Shown here: in pieces, positions 9,195-17,347 of the stretch
How positions within the stretch are numbered: position 1 is the stretch's first letter
Layout of the letters: every line of letters starts with the position of its first letter
Origin: Paraconexibacter algicola
GTDB taxonomy: Bacteria > Actinomycetota > Thermoleophilia > Solirubrobacterales > Solirubrobacteraceae
Assembly (NCBI RefSeq): GCF_003044185.1
Contig: NZ_PYYB01000001.1
Span: 1,302,001-1,366,000, forward strand
Direction of reading: 5' to 3'
Length of the DNA stretch: 64,000 nt
Made by a program: the position numbers and the translations under genes
Notes under the pieces: model-generated
Told to the model about the DNA's origin: nothing
The model's input: only the letters and a program-made list of their open reading frames with translations
Database searches by the model: none

Positions 9195-9974
9195 TCAGCG
9201 TGCGCCGGCGCCGCGCAGGGCCGCCAGCGCGGTCGCGCGGATGTCCGCCTCGTGGGCGGGGCGCGTCGAGGGCAGCGTCGGGGCGGCGAGGATCAGCAGC
9301 CGGATGCCCTCGAAGGTCGACTCGGCGATCCGCACCTGCACGTCGGGGAGCGCCTCCTGCACGGCGGCGAGGGCGGCGGCCTCGTCGGCGTCCGGCCGGA
9401 TCCACACGGACACCTCGACGGCGACCGTCGCGCTCTCGATCGACTCGTTGCGCAGCACGCCGGCGGCGAGCTTCTCGTTGGGGATGATCACCCGCGAGTC
9501 GGTGCCGGTCCGCAGCCACGTGCTCGTGAGCCGCACGTCCTCCACGGTCCCCGTCTCGCCCTCGAACGTCACCTGGTCGCCGACGCGCAGCGGCTGGGTG
9601 ATGGCGATCTGCATCCCGGCGATCGCGTTCGCGAGCACCTGCCGGGCCGCGAAGCCGACCACGGCCGCGGCGATCGCGCTGGACGCGAGGACGGTGCCGG
9701 CGATGCGGTCCAGCGCGGCGAACTGCGACAGCGCGACCCCGAGGCCGATGACGACGATCGTCACCTCGGTGACGCGCCGCAGGAACCGCACGCGCGTGTC
9801 GGCCTCCGCCGAGAGCTCGCCGCCGCGCACGATGGTGGCCAGCGCCGTGGCGCGACGGACGATCACCCGGTCGACCAGCGCGGCGAGCGCGAACGCGATG
9901 ACGAGGCTCAGCGCCGCCGTGAGCTGGTTGTCGTAGCGCGTGAAGAACGTCTCCGCGAGGATGTACGGCGGCAT
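9195..9974 (-). CDS. MscS-family small-conductance mechanosensitive channel
   Basis: The 259-residue protein has about three N-terminal membrane segments. The pore helix is glycine/alanine-rich (VVGFAARQVLANAIAG), followed by the MscS beta domain (PLRVGDQVTFEGETGTVEDV, RTGTDSRVIIPNEKL) and an alpha-beta C-terminal domain. Such channels release solutes on hypo-osmotic shock. ATG at 9974 is chosen because TACCTT (9983-9988, minus) sits 8 nt upstream. Longer readings into the divergent gene lack membrane-protein character. Confidence 0.88.
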   Translation of the reverse strand: MPPYILAETFFTRYDNQLTAALSLVIAFALAALVDRVIVRRATALATIVRGGELSAEADTRVRFLRRVTEVTIVVIGLGVALSQFAALDRIAGTVLASSAIAAAVVGFAARQVLANAIAGMQIAITQPLRVGDQVTFEGETGTVEDVRLTSTWLRTGTDSRVIIPNEKLAAGVLRNESIESATVAVEVSVWIRPDADEAAALAAVQEALPDVQVRIAESTFEGIRLLILAAPTLPSTRPAHEADIRATALAALRGAGAR

Positions 9975-9982
9975 GGGCGTCG

Positions 9983-9988
9983 AAGGTA
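9983..9988 (-). promoter_or_regulatory. Candidate -10 box of the mscS-like gene
   Basis: TACCTT on the minus strand, 8 nt before ATG 9974, with no Shine-Dalgarno sequence between. It fits the leaderless pattern of other units in this window. If real, it lies inside the longest reading of the divergent mannosyltransferase gene and favours the shorter GTG start for that gene. Confidence 0.45.
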
Positions 9989-10020
9989 CCCGAGCGTCGC
10001 GTCGCACCGCCCTGCCGGCG

Positions 10021-11268
10021 GTGCGCCTGGACGTGGCCTGGGCGCACGCCCTGCGCGAGGCGCTCGTCGCGTTCGCGATCTCCCGCGCGCTCGTGCTCGT
10101 CAGCGGCGCGCTCGCCGCCGAGCTGCTCGGGCAGTCCGGGCGCGCCCCGGGCTTCGACCCGGCCGGGGTGACGCACCCGTTCGGCGGTCTCGGCGACGCG
10201 CTCGTCGCGCCGATGGCGCGCTGGGACACCGTCTGGTTCCTGGCGATCGCCGACGGCGGCTACGGCGACGATCCCGCCCGGCCCGCGTTCTTCCCCCTGT
10301 ACCCGCTGCTGGCCAAGGCCGTCGGCGCGCCGCTGGGCTCCTCGCTCGTCGGCGGGATCCTCGTGTCCTGGGCGGCGTTCCTCGTCGCGCTCGCGGTCCT
10401 GCACCGCCTGGCGATGGTCGAGCTCGGGGACGGCCGCGCCGCCCGCTACGCCGTCCTGGCCTGCGCGCTCTTCCCGACCGCGTTCTTCCACACCGCCGTC
10501 TACAGCGAGGGGCTCTTCCTCGCGCTGTCGATCGGCGCCGTCTACGCGGCGCGCCGGGGCGCCTGGGCGTGGGCCGGTGCGCTCGGGGCCCTCGCGGCCG
10601 GCACCCGCAGCGCCGGGGTCCTCCTCGTCGTGCCGCTCGCGCTGCTGCACCTGCGCGCCCGCCGCGAGGCGGGACTGCCGCCGCTCGGACGCCGCCCGTC
10701 CGAGCACCGGCCGCTGCTCGCGGTCGCCCTCGTGCCCGTCGGGATGCTCGCGTTCTGCGGCTGGTTCGCGCTCACCGGCGGGGACGCCCGCGCCCCGGTC
10801 GACGCCCAGCAGGTCTGGTTCCGCGAGTTCGCCGGGCCGTTCGTCGGGCTCTGGGACGGGACCGTCGCCGCCGCCCAGGGCGCCCGCCAGCTGCTGTCCG
10901 GGGCGCGCGACCCCGTGTACTTCACCGCGGCCGGCGGCGATCCGTTCGTCGTCGCGCAGGAGAACCTCGTGCTGCTCGCGTTCCTGCTGGCCTGCGTGCC
11001 CGCGATCGTCGGCGTCCTGCGCCGCCTGCCTGCCGCCTACGGGGCGTACGTGGTCGCGGCGCTGGCGCTGCCGCTCAGCACCCCGGTCGCCCCGCAGCCG
11101 CTGATGTCCACGCCGCGGTTCCTCGCCGTCCTCTTCCCCCTGTACCTGTGGGCCGGCCTGCGGCTCGCCCGCGCGTCGGCCCGGACCGCGACGCTCGCCC
11201 TCGGCGCGAGCGCCATCCTCCTGTGCGTGCTCACCGCCCGCTTCGCCACCTGGCACTGGGTCGCCTGA
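10021..11268 (+). CDS. PIG-V-like integral-membrane mannosyltransferase
   Basis: The product is a polytopic membrane protein of about 415 residues resembling the GPI-mannosyltransferase II (PIG-V) family. It has the luminal-loop signature RWDTVWFLAIADGGY near the N-terminus, FFPLYPLL, and the tract ALFPTAFFHTAVYSEGLF. In actinobacteria such proteins use polyprenyl-phosphate sugars to glycosylate lipids or proteins outside the membrane. The start is uncertain: GTG 10021 avoids the divergent promoter, while in-frame ATG 9973 would overlap the mscS start codon within a CATG. Its stop overlaps the next gene start (TGATG). Confidence 0.78.
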   Translation: MRLDVAWAHALREALVAFAISRALVLVSGALAAELLGQSGRAPGFDPAGVTHPFGGLGDALVAPMARWDTVWFLAIADGGYGDDPARPAFFPLYPLLAKAVGAPLGSSLVGGILVSWAAFLVALAVLHRLAMVELGDGRAARYAVLACALFPTAFFHTAVYSEGLFLALSIGAVYAARRGAWAWAGALGALAAGTRSAGVLLVVPLALLHLRARREAGLPPLGRRPSEHRPLLAVALVPVGMLAFCGWFALTGGDARAPVDAQQVWFREFAGPFVGLWDGTVAAAQGARQLLSGARDPVYFTAAGGDPFVVAQENLVLLAFLLACVPAIVGVLRRLPAAYGAYVVAALALPLSTPVAPQPLMSTPRFLAVLFPLYLWAGLRLARASARTATLALGASAILLCVLTARFATWHWVA

Positions 11269-11999
11269 TGGACCGCGCCTACGACGTCGTGCTGCTCGAC
11301 GCGCTCGGCACGCTGCTGGACCTCGAGCCGCCCGGGCCGCATCTCGTCGCCGCGCTCGCCGCGCGCGGCGTCACCGTCGGCGAGGACCTCGCCCACCGCG
11401 CCATGGTCGCCGAGATGACCTACTACCGGGCCCACTGCGACGGGGCGGGCACCCCCGCGGCCCTCGAGGACCTGCGCGACCGCTGCGCGGCGATCGTCGC
11501 GCGGGAGCTCGGCGCCGCCGTGGCCGCGCTCCCGGCCATCGAGGTGCGCGCCGCGATGCTCGACGCGTTCCGCTTCCCCGCCTACCCGGAGGTCCCGGCG
11601 GTCCTGCGCGCGCTGCGCGCGACCGGCGCCCGACTCGTCGTCGTCAGCAACTGGGACGTCTCGCTGCACGACGCGCTGCGTGCCGCCGGTCTCGACGGGC
11701 TGCTCGACGGAGCGGTGTCCAGCGCCGAGACCGGGGTCGCCAAGCCCGACCCGGCACTGCTGCACGCCGCGCTCGGGCTCGTCCCCGCCGTCGCGCCGGA
11801 CCGCGTGCTGATGGTCGGCGACACGCCACCGGACGTGCTCGCCGCCCGCGCCGCCGGGGTGGCCGCCGTGCTCGTCGACCGCTTCGGCGCGGTCGCGGCC
11901 GACGACCCGCTGCTCACCGGCCCGCCGCGCGCCCACCACGCGCCCGACCTGCGCGGGCTGCCTGAACTGGTCGCGGGCCCCGGTCCGTACCCTGGGTGA
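11268..11999 (+). CDS. HAD-superfamily hydrolase (haloacid-dehalogenase/phosphatase type)
   Basis: The 243-residue protein has HAD motif I as LLDALGTLLD (nucleophile Asp, with Leu where phosphatases have the second Asp), motif II VVVSNWD, Lys in GVAKPDP and motif IV MVGDTPPDV. The DALGT form is closer to 2-haloacid dehalogenase-like members than to classical phosphatases, so the substrate is uncertain. It is coupled to the mannosyltransferase by TGATG and followed five bases later by the CPBP protease gene. Confidence 0.85.
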   Translation: MDRAYDVVLLDALGTLLDLEPPGPHLVAALAARGVTVGEDLAHRAMVAEMTYYRAHCDGAGTPAALEDLRDRCAAIVARELGAAVAALPAIEVRAAMLDAFRFPAYPEVPAVLRALRATGARLVVVSNWDVSLHDALRAAGLDGLLDGAVSSAETGVAKPDPALLHAALGLVPAVAPDRVLMVGDTPPDVLAARAAGVAAVLVDRFGAVAADDPLLTGPPRAHHAPDLRGLPELVAGPGPYPG

Positions 12000-12004
12000 C
12001 AGGC

Positions 12005-12901
12005 ATGACGGATCTGCGCGACACGACGACCGCCGTCCCGGGCCAGCGTTCGGCCCCGCCGCCGCAGTTCCCGGAGCTCCCGGACGGCGTCGAGCCGGGC
12101 ACCCGGGTCCCGCGCTGGAAGCCGTGGACCGCGTTCGTCGCGCTGATCATCGGGTTCGTCGCCGCGTCGATGGGCTTCATCGTCATCGCGTCGATCTCGA
12201 CCGCCTTCGGCTACACGTTCGAGGACCCGCCTCCCGGCGTCACGATCATCGCCACGATCGTCCAGAACGTCTTCCTCATCGGGGCCGCCGTGTTCTTCGC
12301 CGCGAAGGTCGCGCGCCCGCGACCGTGGCAGTTCGGCCTGCGTCGCCCCGCCTGGTGGCCCGCGGTCGGCTGGACCGCGCTGGCGTTCGTCACGTTCCTG
12401 GCGTTCAGCGCCATCTGGGTCTCCGCGCTCGGCCTCCAGAACGAGGAGGACACGCTGCCCACCGAGCTCGGCGTCGACGAGTCGACCGCCGCGCTGATCG
12501 CCGTCGCGTTCCTCGTCACCGTCGTCGCCCCCGTCGGCGAGGAGCTGTTCTTCCGCGGCTTCTACTTCCGCGCGCTGGCGAACTGGAAGGGCATCTGGCC
12601 GGCGGCGATCATCACCGGGATCACGTTCGGGAGCATCCACGCGGGCGGCTCCCCGATCGGCTTCCTCGTGCCGCTCGGCTTCTTCGGCTTCGTGCTCTGC
12701 CTGCTGTACGTCCGGACGAAGTCCCTGTACCCGCCGATCGTCCTGCACGCGATCAACAACTCGATCGCGTTCGGCAGCACGCAGGACTGGAGCTGGCAGA
12801 TCCCGCTCGTGCTCGCGGGCAGCCTCGCGATCATCAGCCTGGGCGCCTACGCGGTCCGTCGCGGCTGGGGTCCGGCGCCCGCCCGGTCGCTGCCGGTCTA
12901 G
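12005..12901 (+). CDS. CPBP-family intramembrane metalloprotease
   Basis: The 298-residue protein has a Pro-rich cytoplasmic N-terminus and about eight membrane segments. The CPBP (CAAX protease/Abi) motifs are all present: GEELFFRGFYFRAL with the Glu-Glu-x3-Arg core, a His in GSIHAGG, and HAINNS with the second His and Asn. These proteases cleave within the membrane; some mature secreted peptides or give self-immunity. ATG 12005 is used; an in-frame GTG at 11996 is possible but lies only 2 nt after a TACCCT hexamer. Confidence 0.9.
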   Translation: MTDLRDTTTAVPGQRSAPPPQFPELPDGVEPGTRVPRWKPWTAFVALIIGFVAASMGFIVIASISTAFGYTFEDPPPGVTIIATIVQNVFLIGAAVFFAAKVARPRPWQFGLRRPAWWPAVGWTALAFVTFLAFSAIWVSALGLQNEEDTLPTELGVDESTAALIAVAFLVTVVAPVGEELFFRGFYFRALANWKGIWPAAIITGITFGSIHAGGSPIGFLVPLGFFGFVLCLLYVRTKSLYPPIVLHAINNSIAFGSTQDWSWQIPLVLAGSLAIISLGAYAVRRGWGPAPARSLPV

Positions 12902-12946
12902 ATCCAGGATCGCGACGCCCGTCGCGCGGGTACGATGCCCGCACCG

Positions 12947-13975
12947 ATGCGTCGCCTCCTGCCCCTCGCCCTCGCCGCCACCGCCGTCCTGCCGGCCACC
13001 GCCGCCGCCCAGGACCCGGCCGCCGCCCCCGCCCCCGCGCCCGCGGCCACCCCCGCGCCGGCCGCCACCCCGGCTCCCGCGGCCACCCCCGCGCCCGCAG
13101 CGGAGGCGAAGCTCGACATCGCCACCGAGAAGGTCGGGAAGACCGGGACCGTGCTCACCGGCGACCGCTGGCGCGTCCGCGGCTCCCTGCAGCCGTACGT
13201 CGACGGCCAGACCGTCACCGTGCGCTTCTACCGCGGCGGCAAGAAGATCGGGGCGCGCACCGTCAAGGCGCAGCGCTCGAGCACCGGCAAGAGCGGCGGC
13301 TTCCTCGTCGGCTTCACGACCCGCGGCACGGGGGACGTCACCGTACGCGCCAGCCACCGCGCCACCGCGCAGCTCGGGACCGCGATCGCCCCCGCCCGCA
13401 CGGTGAAGGTGCTGCCGCGCAGCGTCCGCGGTGGCTCCACCGGGTCCGCCGTGCGCGCCCTGCAGCGCGCGCTGGCTCGCCACGGCTACGTCATCGGGCA
13501 GCGCGGCGTGTTCGACGCGCGCACCTCGCGCGCGGTGCTGGCGTTCCGCAAGAACCTCGGGATGGCCCGCACCACCCAGGCCAACGAGGACGTCATGCGC
13601 CGGCTCGCCCGCGGCGAGGGCGCGTTCCCCGTCCGCTTCAAGAACCACGGCCGGCACGTCGAGGCCGACATCAGCAAGCAGGTCATGGCCCTGATCGGCG
13701 CGGGCGGGAAGGTCGAGCGGATCTACCACGTCAGCTCCGGCGCGCCGTCGACCCCGACGATCCTCGGCACCTTCCGCGTCTACCGTCGCGACATCGGCCG
13801 GCTGCCCAACGGGATGCTGCACTCCGCGTTCTTCCGCGGCGGCTACGCGATCCACGGGTACCCGAGCGTCCCGACCTACAACGCCAGCCACGGCTGCCTG
13901 CGCGTCCCCAACGCGGACGCGCTGAGCATCCGCAACTGGACGCGGCTCGGGACGATCGTCGACACCTACCGCTGA
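12947..13975 (+). CDS. L,D-transpeptidase with peptidoglycan-binding domain
   Basis: This secreted enzyme has 342 residues counted from ATG 12947. A signal peptide ends near ATAAAQ. Then comes a Pro-Ala-Thr repeat linker built of PAPAAT units, a beta-rich domain, a PG_binding_1 domain (GSAVRALQRALARHGY), and a C-terminal YkuD catalytic domain with HGYPSVP and SHGCLRVPN, the latter carrying the active Cys. It should make 3-3 cross-links or attach proteins to peptidoglycan. TACGAT at 12931-12936 lies 10 nt upstream of ATG 12947 and overlaps the alternative ATG 12935, which favours the later start. Confidence 0.92.
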   Translation: MRRLLPLALAATAVLPATAAAQDPAAAPAPAPAATPAPAATPAPAATPAPAAEAKLDIATEKVGKTGTVLTGDRWRVRGSLQPYVDGQTVTVRFYRGGKKIGARTVKAQRSSTGKSGGFLVGFTTRGTGDVTVRASHRATAQLGTAIAPARTVKVLPRSVRGGSTGSAVRALQRALARHGYVIGQRGVFDARTSRAVLAFRKNLGMARTTQANEDVMRRLARGEGAFPVRFKNHGRHVEADISKQVMALIGAGGKVERIYHVSSGAPSTPTILGTFRVYRRDIGRLPNGMLHSAFFRGGYAIHGYPSVPTYNASHGCLRVPNADALSIRNWTRLGTIVDTYR

Positions 13976-13984
13976 GCCGCGGGC

Positions 13985-14070
13985 GGGGGGCGCCGGGGGT
14001 CCCCCCTCGCTGCGACGCTCCGCCTCCGGCTCCGCGTCGGACGCCGCTCGGGGGACCCCCGGCGCCCCCC
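13985..14070. repeat. Long inverted repeat between convergent genes
   Basis: Two perfectly complementary 21-nt arms (13985-14005 and 14050-14070) flank a 44-nt centre that itself holds a smaller hairpin (CGACGC at 14013-14018 with GCGTCG at 14034-14039). The element lies 10 bp after the L,D-transpeptidase stop and 51 bp before the convergent YbdK-type gene ends. There is no T-run on either side. It could be a bidirectional terminator, a REP-like element or a cruciform-forming site. Confidence 0.75.
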
Positions 14071-14121
14071 GCTGGCGGTGAACGGACGTTTCCAGCCCCT
14101 GGAGGGGCCGGAGATGGATAG

Positions 14122-15255
14122 CTAGAGCGGGGTCTTCGTCTCGGCGGCGAGGTGGGCGAGCAGGGCGGGCATCCCGCCGCGGGCGTGGGCGGCGCGCTGT
14201 CGGTCGGCGGAGCCGCCGTCGCGCAGCAGCCGCTCGATCTCGGTGAGGGCGTCCGCGTCCCCGAGCTCGGCGGCGACGTCGCGCACGCGAGCCGTCCACC
14301 AGCGGGCGATCTCCGGCACCGGGCGCAGCGCCCCGTCGTGCCAGAGGGTCGCCGCCAGGCCGTCGCGGGCGGCGCGGAAGCTCGACTCCTCGAGCGCCTC
14401 GCGCGTGGAGGGCACCGGCCACGGGCCGCCCTCCCGGGCGCCCTGGGCGGCGACCGCGCGCACGAGCGCGGTCAGCCCGAGCGCGTCGCGCAGCGACGGC
14501 TGCGCGTCCATCGCGCGGACCTCGACGGTCCCGAGCTGCGGGTGCGGGCGCAGGTCGGCCCACAGGAACGTGTAGTCGGGCAGGTCCCCGGCCTCCACGA
14601 CCGCGACGACGTCGTCCACGTAGTCCTCGAACGAGCTCCATGCGCGGGGGATGTCGGCGCGCGGATAGCCGCGGAACAGCTGGGCCCGCGCGCTCTGCAG
14701 GCCGCTGTCGGCCCCGTGCCACCACGGTGAGGCGGCGGCGAGCGCCTGCAGCAGCGGCAGCAGCTCGCGCAGGGCGGTGCACGCCCGGATCGCCGCCTCG
14801 GCGTCGGGCATGCCGACGTGGACGTGCAGCGCGGCGGTCGGCGTGCGGCGCAGCAGGCCGCGCAGCTGGTCGTGGATCGCGGCGTGCCGCGGCGCGGGGT
14901 GGTGCACGACGTCGCCGCGTGCCCCGTCGGGGTGGATGCCCGCCCCGATCGCGGTCGCGCCGGTGGCCCGCAGTGCCGCGCGCAGCCGGTCGAGCGCGCC
15001 GACCCCGTCCACGGCGGTGGCGCAGACCGGGGAGGCGAACTCGACGAGCGCCGCGTACGTGTCCGGGTGCGCGCTTCCGGCCCCGGCCGGCACCACGAGC
15101 CGCTCGAGCGTCTCCACGGCGGTGTGGCTGAGGGCGTGCGTGACCGGGTCGACGAGCAGCAGCTCCTCCTCGACCCCGAGCGCGAACCCGGTGCTCGTGC
15201 CGAAGCGGATCTCGGGGATCGCCCGCTCGCGCGCGGGTCGGTCGTCGTGCGTCAT
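14122..15255 (-). CDS. YbdK-type carboxylate-amine ligase (glutamate-cysteine ligase 2 family)
   Basis: The 377-residue protein belongs to the GCS2 family: FALGVEEELLLVDP at the N-terminus, LHVHVGMPD in the ATP/Mg site, FRGYPRADIPRAW, and TVEVRAMDAQPSL. Family members have weak gamma-glutamylcysteine ligase activity; many actinobacterial members have no established substrate. The ATG at 15255 is preferred because it overlaps the upstream gene stop (ATGA). The two genes form one short operon running towards the inverted repeat at 13985-14070. Confidence 0.87.
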   Translation of the reverse strand: MTHDDRPARERAIPEIRFGTSTGFALGVEEELLLVDPVTHALSHTAVETLERLVVPAGAGSAHPDTYAALVEFASPVCATAVDGVGALDRLRAALRATGATAIGAGIHPDGARGDVVHHPAPRHAAIHDQLRGLLRRTPTAALHVHVGMPDAEAAIRACTALRELLPLLQALAAASPWWHGADSGLQSARAQLFRGYPRADIPRAWSSFEDYVDDVVAVVEAGDLPDYTFLWADLRPHPQLGTVEVRAMDAQPSLRDALGLTALVRAVAAQGAREGGPWPVPSTREALEESSFRAARDGLAATLWHDGALRPVPEIARWWTARVRDVAAELGDADALTEIERLLRDGGSADRQRAAHARGGMPALLAHLAAETKTPL

Positions 15256-15614
15256 GCGCGTCCGCGGCTGAACCGCGCCAGCGTCGCGAGGCCGTACCCG
15301 TAGACCAGCAGGCCCAGCAGCGCCGGGACGCCGCGCCGGACCCAGCGGTCGTCGCTGCCGTCGACGATCGAGGCGAACGGCGCGAGCGCGACGTCGTTGA
15401 CGTCGTCGACGAGCTCGCGGACGGTGCCGTGGGCGGCCTCGCGTGCCCGCTCCTGCTGCGGGGAGGGGTCGACGGCGACGCTCGGCCGGTCCGCCACGGC
15501 GGCCGCGGTCTCGCGGCTCGCCTCGCGCGTCTCGTCGATCGCGAACAGCGCGAAGCCGACGAGGATCGCGAGGCTCAGGAGCACCGACACGGCGCGGATG
15601 GGGCCTTCGAGCAC
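15252..15614 (-). CDS. Hypothetical protein with two membrane segments
   Basis: I do not recognise this protein. From GTG 15614 it has about 120 residues: a hydrophobic segment near the N-terminus, an acidic, probably extracytoplasmic stretch with coiled-coil character, a second hydrophobic segment, and a short Arg-rich end. GTG 15614 is preferred over ATG 15635 because TACGCT (15622-15627, minus) lies 7 nt upstream, while the longer form would overlap the pyrE start codon. It is coupled by ATGA to the YbdK-type ligase, so an associated membrane role is possible. Confidence 0.6.
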   Translation of the reverse strand: MLEGPIRAVSVLLSLAILVGFALFAIDETREASRETAAAVADRPSVAVDPSPQQERAREAAHGTVRELVDDVNDVALAPFASIVDGSDDRWVRRGVPALLGLLVYGYGLATLARFSRGRA

Positions 15615-15620
15615 AACGGA

Positions 15621-15627
15621 TAGCGTA
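15621..15627. promoter_or_regulatory. Overlapping divergent -10 boxes for pyrE and the small membrane gene
   Basis: TAGCGT (15621-15626, plus) lies 7 nt before the pyrE ATG 15634. On the other strand TACGCT (15622-15627) lies 7 nt before GTG 15614. The two hexamers share five bases, so the promoters would exclude each other. Read by eye; no -35 boxes are convincing. Confidence 0.45.
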
Positions 15628-15633
15628 GAGCGC

Positions 15634-16191
15634 ATGGACGCCCGTTCCCGGCTGATCGACGAGCTTCGTACGCACGCCCTCGTGCTCGGCGAGGTGACCC
15701 TCTCCAGCGGTGCGACCGCCCAGTACTACGTCGACGCGAAGCGGGCGACGCTGCTCCCGGTCGGGTTCGCCGCGCTCGGCGAGCTCGTCGCGCACCACGC
15801 CCGCGAGTGGGGGGCGACCGCGGTCGGCGGGCTGACGATGGGCGCCGATCCCGTGGCGTGCGCCGCGCTGGCGGGCGGCGCGGACGTCAAGGCGTTCTTC
15901 ATCCGCAAGGGCGCGGCCAAGCAGCACGGGCTGCAGCGGCGCGTCGAGGGCCCGCTCCTGACCGCGCAGGACCGGTGCCTGGTCGTCGAGGACGTCGTGA
16001 CGACGGGCGGCTCGACGATCGAGGCGATCGAGGCGCTGCAGGCCGAGGGTCGCACGATCGTCGGCGTGCTGACCGTCCTGGACCGGCTCGCGGGCGGGGC
16101 CGAGCGGATCCGCGCGGCGGCCGGGGAGGGCGTGCCGTACGTGGCCCTGGCGACGATCGACGACGTGCACCCCGACCGTCCGGATCGCTGA
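15634..16191 (+). CDS. pyrE: Orotate phosphoribosyltransferase
   Basis: PyrE joins orotate and PRPP to give OMP in pyrimidine synthesis. The 185-residue product has the family features TLSSGATAQYYVDAKR, GLTMGADPVA, the flexible-loop Lys in FIRKGAAKQHG and the PRPP motif VVEDVVTTGGST. It is separated from the other pyr genes. ATG 15634 is supported by TAGCGT 7 nt upstream, with no Shine-Dalgarno. Its stop overlaps the cutA start (TGATG-type). Confidence 0.94.
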   Translation: MDARSRLIDELRTHALVLGEVTLSSGATAQYYVDAKRATLLPVGFAALGELVAHHAREWGATAVGGLTMGADPVACAALAGGADVKAFFIRKGAAKQHGLQRRVEGPLLTAQDRCLVVEDVVTTGGSTIEAIEALQAEGRTIVGVLTVLDRLAGGAERIRAAAGEGVPYVALATIDDVHPDRPDR

Positions 16192-16511
16192 TGGCCGGCG
16201 AGCGCGTCTGCCTCGTCACGGCGCCGGCGGAGCGCGCGGACGACATCGCGCGCGTGCTCGTGCAGGAGCGGCTCGCCGCGTGCGTGAACATCGTGCCGTC
16301 CGTGCGATCGGTGTACCGCTGGGAGGGCGAGGTCCAGCAGGGCGAGGAGGCGCTCCTGGTCGTCAAGACGACGGCGGACCGACTGGTCGCCTTGGACGCG
16401 CGGCTGGCCGACGTCCACCCGTACGACACCTACGAGCTCGTCGCGCTCGAGGTCACGGGCGGCAACGCGGCGTACCTCGCCTGGATCGGCGCGGGCGTCA
16501 CGCCCGGCTGA
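16191..16511 (+). CDS. cutA: CutA1-family divalent-cation tolerance protein
   Basis: The 106-residue product is a typical CutA1: a ferredoxin-like fold with LVTAPAERADDIARVLV, ERLAACVNIVPSVRSVYRW, a KTT segment and HPYDTYELVAL followed by the Trp-containing C-terminus. The family forms very stable trimers linked genetically to copper tolerance, though its molecular role is unsettled. It is translated from an ATG overlapping the pyrE stop and is the last recognisable core gene before the accessory patch at 16.5-18.6 kb. Confidence 0.92.
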   Translation: MAGERVCLVTAPAERADDIARVLVQERLAACVNIVPSVRSVYRWEGEVQQGEEALLVVKTTADRLVALDARLADVHPYDTYELVALEVTGGNAAYLAWIGAGVTPG

Positions 16512-16660
16512 GCGGGCGGGGCAGGCGGGACCGCTTCGTGCCGCGGGCCGTTCGCGGCGAACCGGGTGAGCGCCCGCCCACATCTGGATCGCGGATCACG
16601 CAGATGGGCCGGAGGACGGCGCCGGATGCTGAGATGCTCCCTCCGTAGGATTCGCCCGTG
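16512..16660. other. Intergenic stretch at the left edge of the accessory patch
   Basis: No gene is visible. A CATCTG...CAGATG inverted repeat sits near 16582-16610 and a TAGGAT hexamer at 16646-16651 may serve the following small gene. I looked for a partial copy of the tRNA-Arg 3' end that could mark an attachment site and did not see one. Confidence 0.5.
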
Positions 16661-16870
16661 ATGAAGCGGCTGCTCGTATCTGCCGTCGCGTGCCTCGTGG
16701 TGGGGCTGGTGGCAGGTCTCATCTTCGGGCCCATGGTCGGACTGCTCGCCGGCGTCGCCGGCTTCGGTGGGCGGGCCGTTGATCATTGGATAGATGCGCG
16801 ACGACGCTTGTCGACGACCGAAACGCGCGCGGCCGGACGCCGGAGGTCGCGACGCAGGCCGCGCGATTGA
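16661..16870 (+). CDS. Small hypothetical membrane protein
   Basis: I do not recognise this 69-residue product. It has two hydrophobic segments (about 4-20 and 24-40) rich in Val, Leu and Gly, then a strongly basic Arg-rich tail. ATG 16661 follows TAGGAT by 9 nt; an in-frame GTG directly before it is equally possible. No partner gene is evident. Being short, it could be a chance reading frame in G+C-rich DNA, but the two clean membrane segments argue for a real gene. Confidence 0.42.
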   Translation: MKRLLVSAVACLVVGLVAGLIFGPMVGLLAGVAGFGGRAVDHWIDARRRLSTTETRAAGRRRSRRRPRD

Positions 16871-17022
16871 CCCGTTGGGTCACCGGCGGACGCTCCATGC
16901 CGGCCGAGGCCGGCGGAAAGAGACCGCAGCCGCGCAACCAGCTGTGCCTCACGGCACGCGACACGATCGCGACCGCAGTGGGCTGCTTCAGCCTCCGAGA
17001 CATCCGTCGAGGCCGGGCCGAG

Positions 17023-17331
17023 ATGTCCATCATTCCGGGCCCGCGCAAGACCCCGGCGCAGCTCGCTCGGCTAGAGGCCACCCGGCAGGCCCTCCAGCGA
17101 CGCCATCCGGAGTGGACGCTCCCGCGCTTCCGGCAGCGGACGGCGCGACGATCCGGCCTGGCGCCCGACGGCGTGGCCGTCGTCCGCCTCGGGTCCGGAC
17201 TGACCGCCCCCACCGCGAAGGTGCACGACAACTTCTTCGAGTTCGTTGGTCGCGAGGCTAGGCGCCGTGCACGTCTGCACCTGCTCGACGCACCGGGCAA
17301 CGTCGTCGCGCTAGGCCCCGCCGTGCGATAG
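17023..17331 (+). CDS. Hypothetical protein, about 102 residues
   Basis: No family is recognised. From ATG 17023 the product starts MSIIPGPRKTPAQLARLEAT and is basic, with a helical N-terminal half and a later segment FFEFVGREARRRARLHLL. Third codon positions are mostly G or C, which supports coding. Earlier in-frame starts exist (16897 ATG, 16786 TTG), but the longer forms overlap the preceding small membrane gene and have less coding-like composition. It lies 53 bp before the toxin-antitoxin pair and may be accessory DNA. Confidence 0.4.
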   Translation: MSIIPGPRKTPAQLARLEATRQALQRRHPEWTLPRFRQRTARRSGLAPDGVAVVRLGSGLTAPTAKVHDNFFEFVGREARRRARLHLLDAPGNVVALGPAVR

Positions 17332-17347
17332 CGACGCCGTCCGCCGG

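Noticed and set aside
12935-12937. ATG 12935 as start of the L,D-transpeptidase gene
   Set aside because: It overlaps the TACGAT hexamer that fits a -10 box for ATG 12947, and the signal peptide is complete from 12947.
13985-14070. Classical rho-independent terminator
   Set aside because: The arms are long and perfect, but no T-run follows on either strand, so I list it as an inverted repeat.
15633-15636. Truly overlapping divergent start codons of pyrE and the small membrane gene
   Set aside because: A GTG at 15614 with its own -10 candidate gives a better start for the minus-strand gene.
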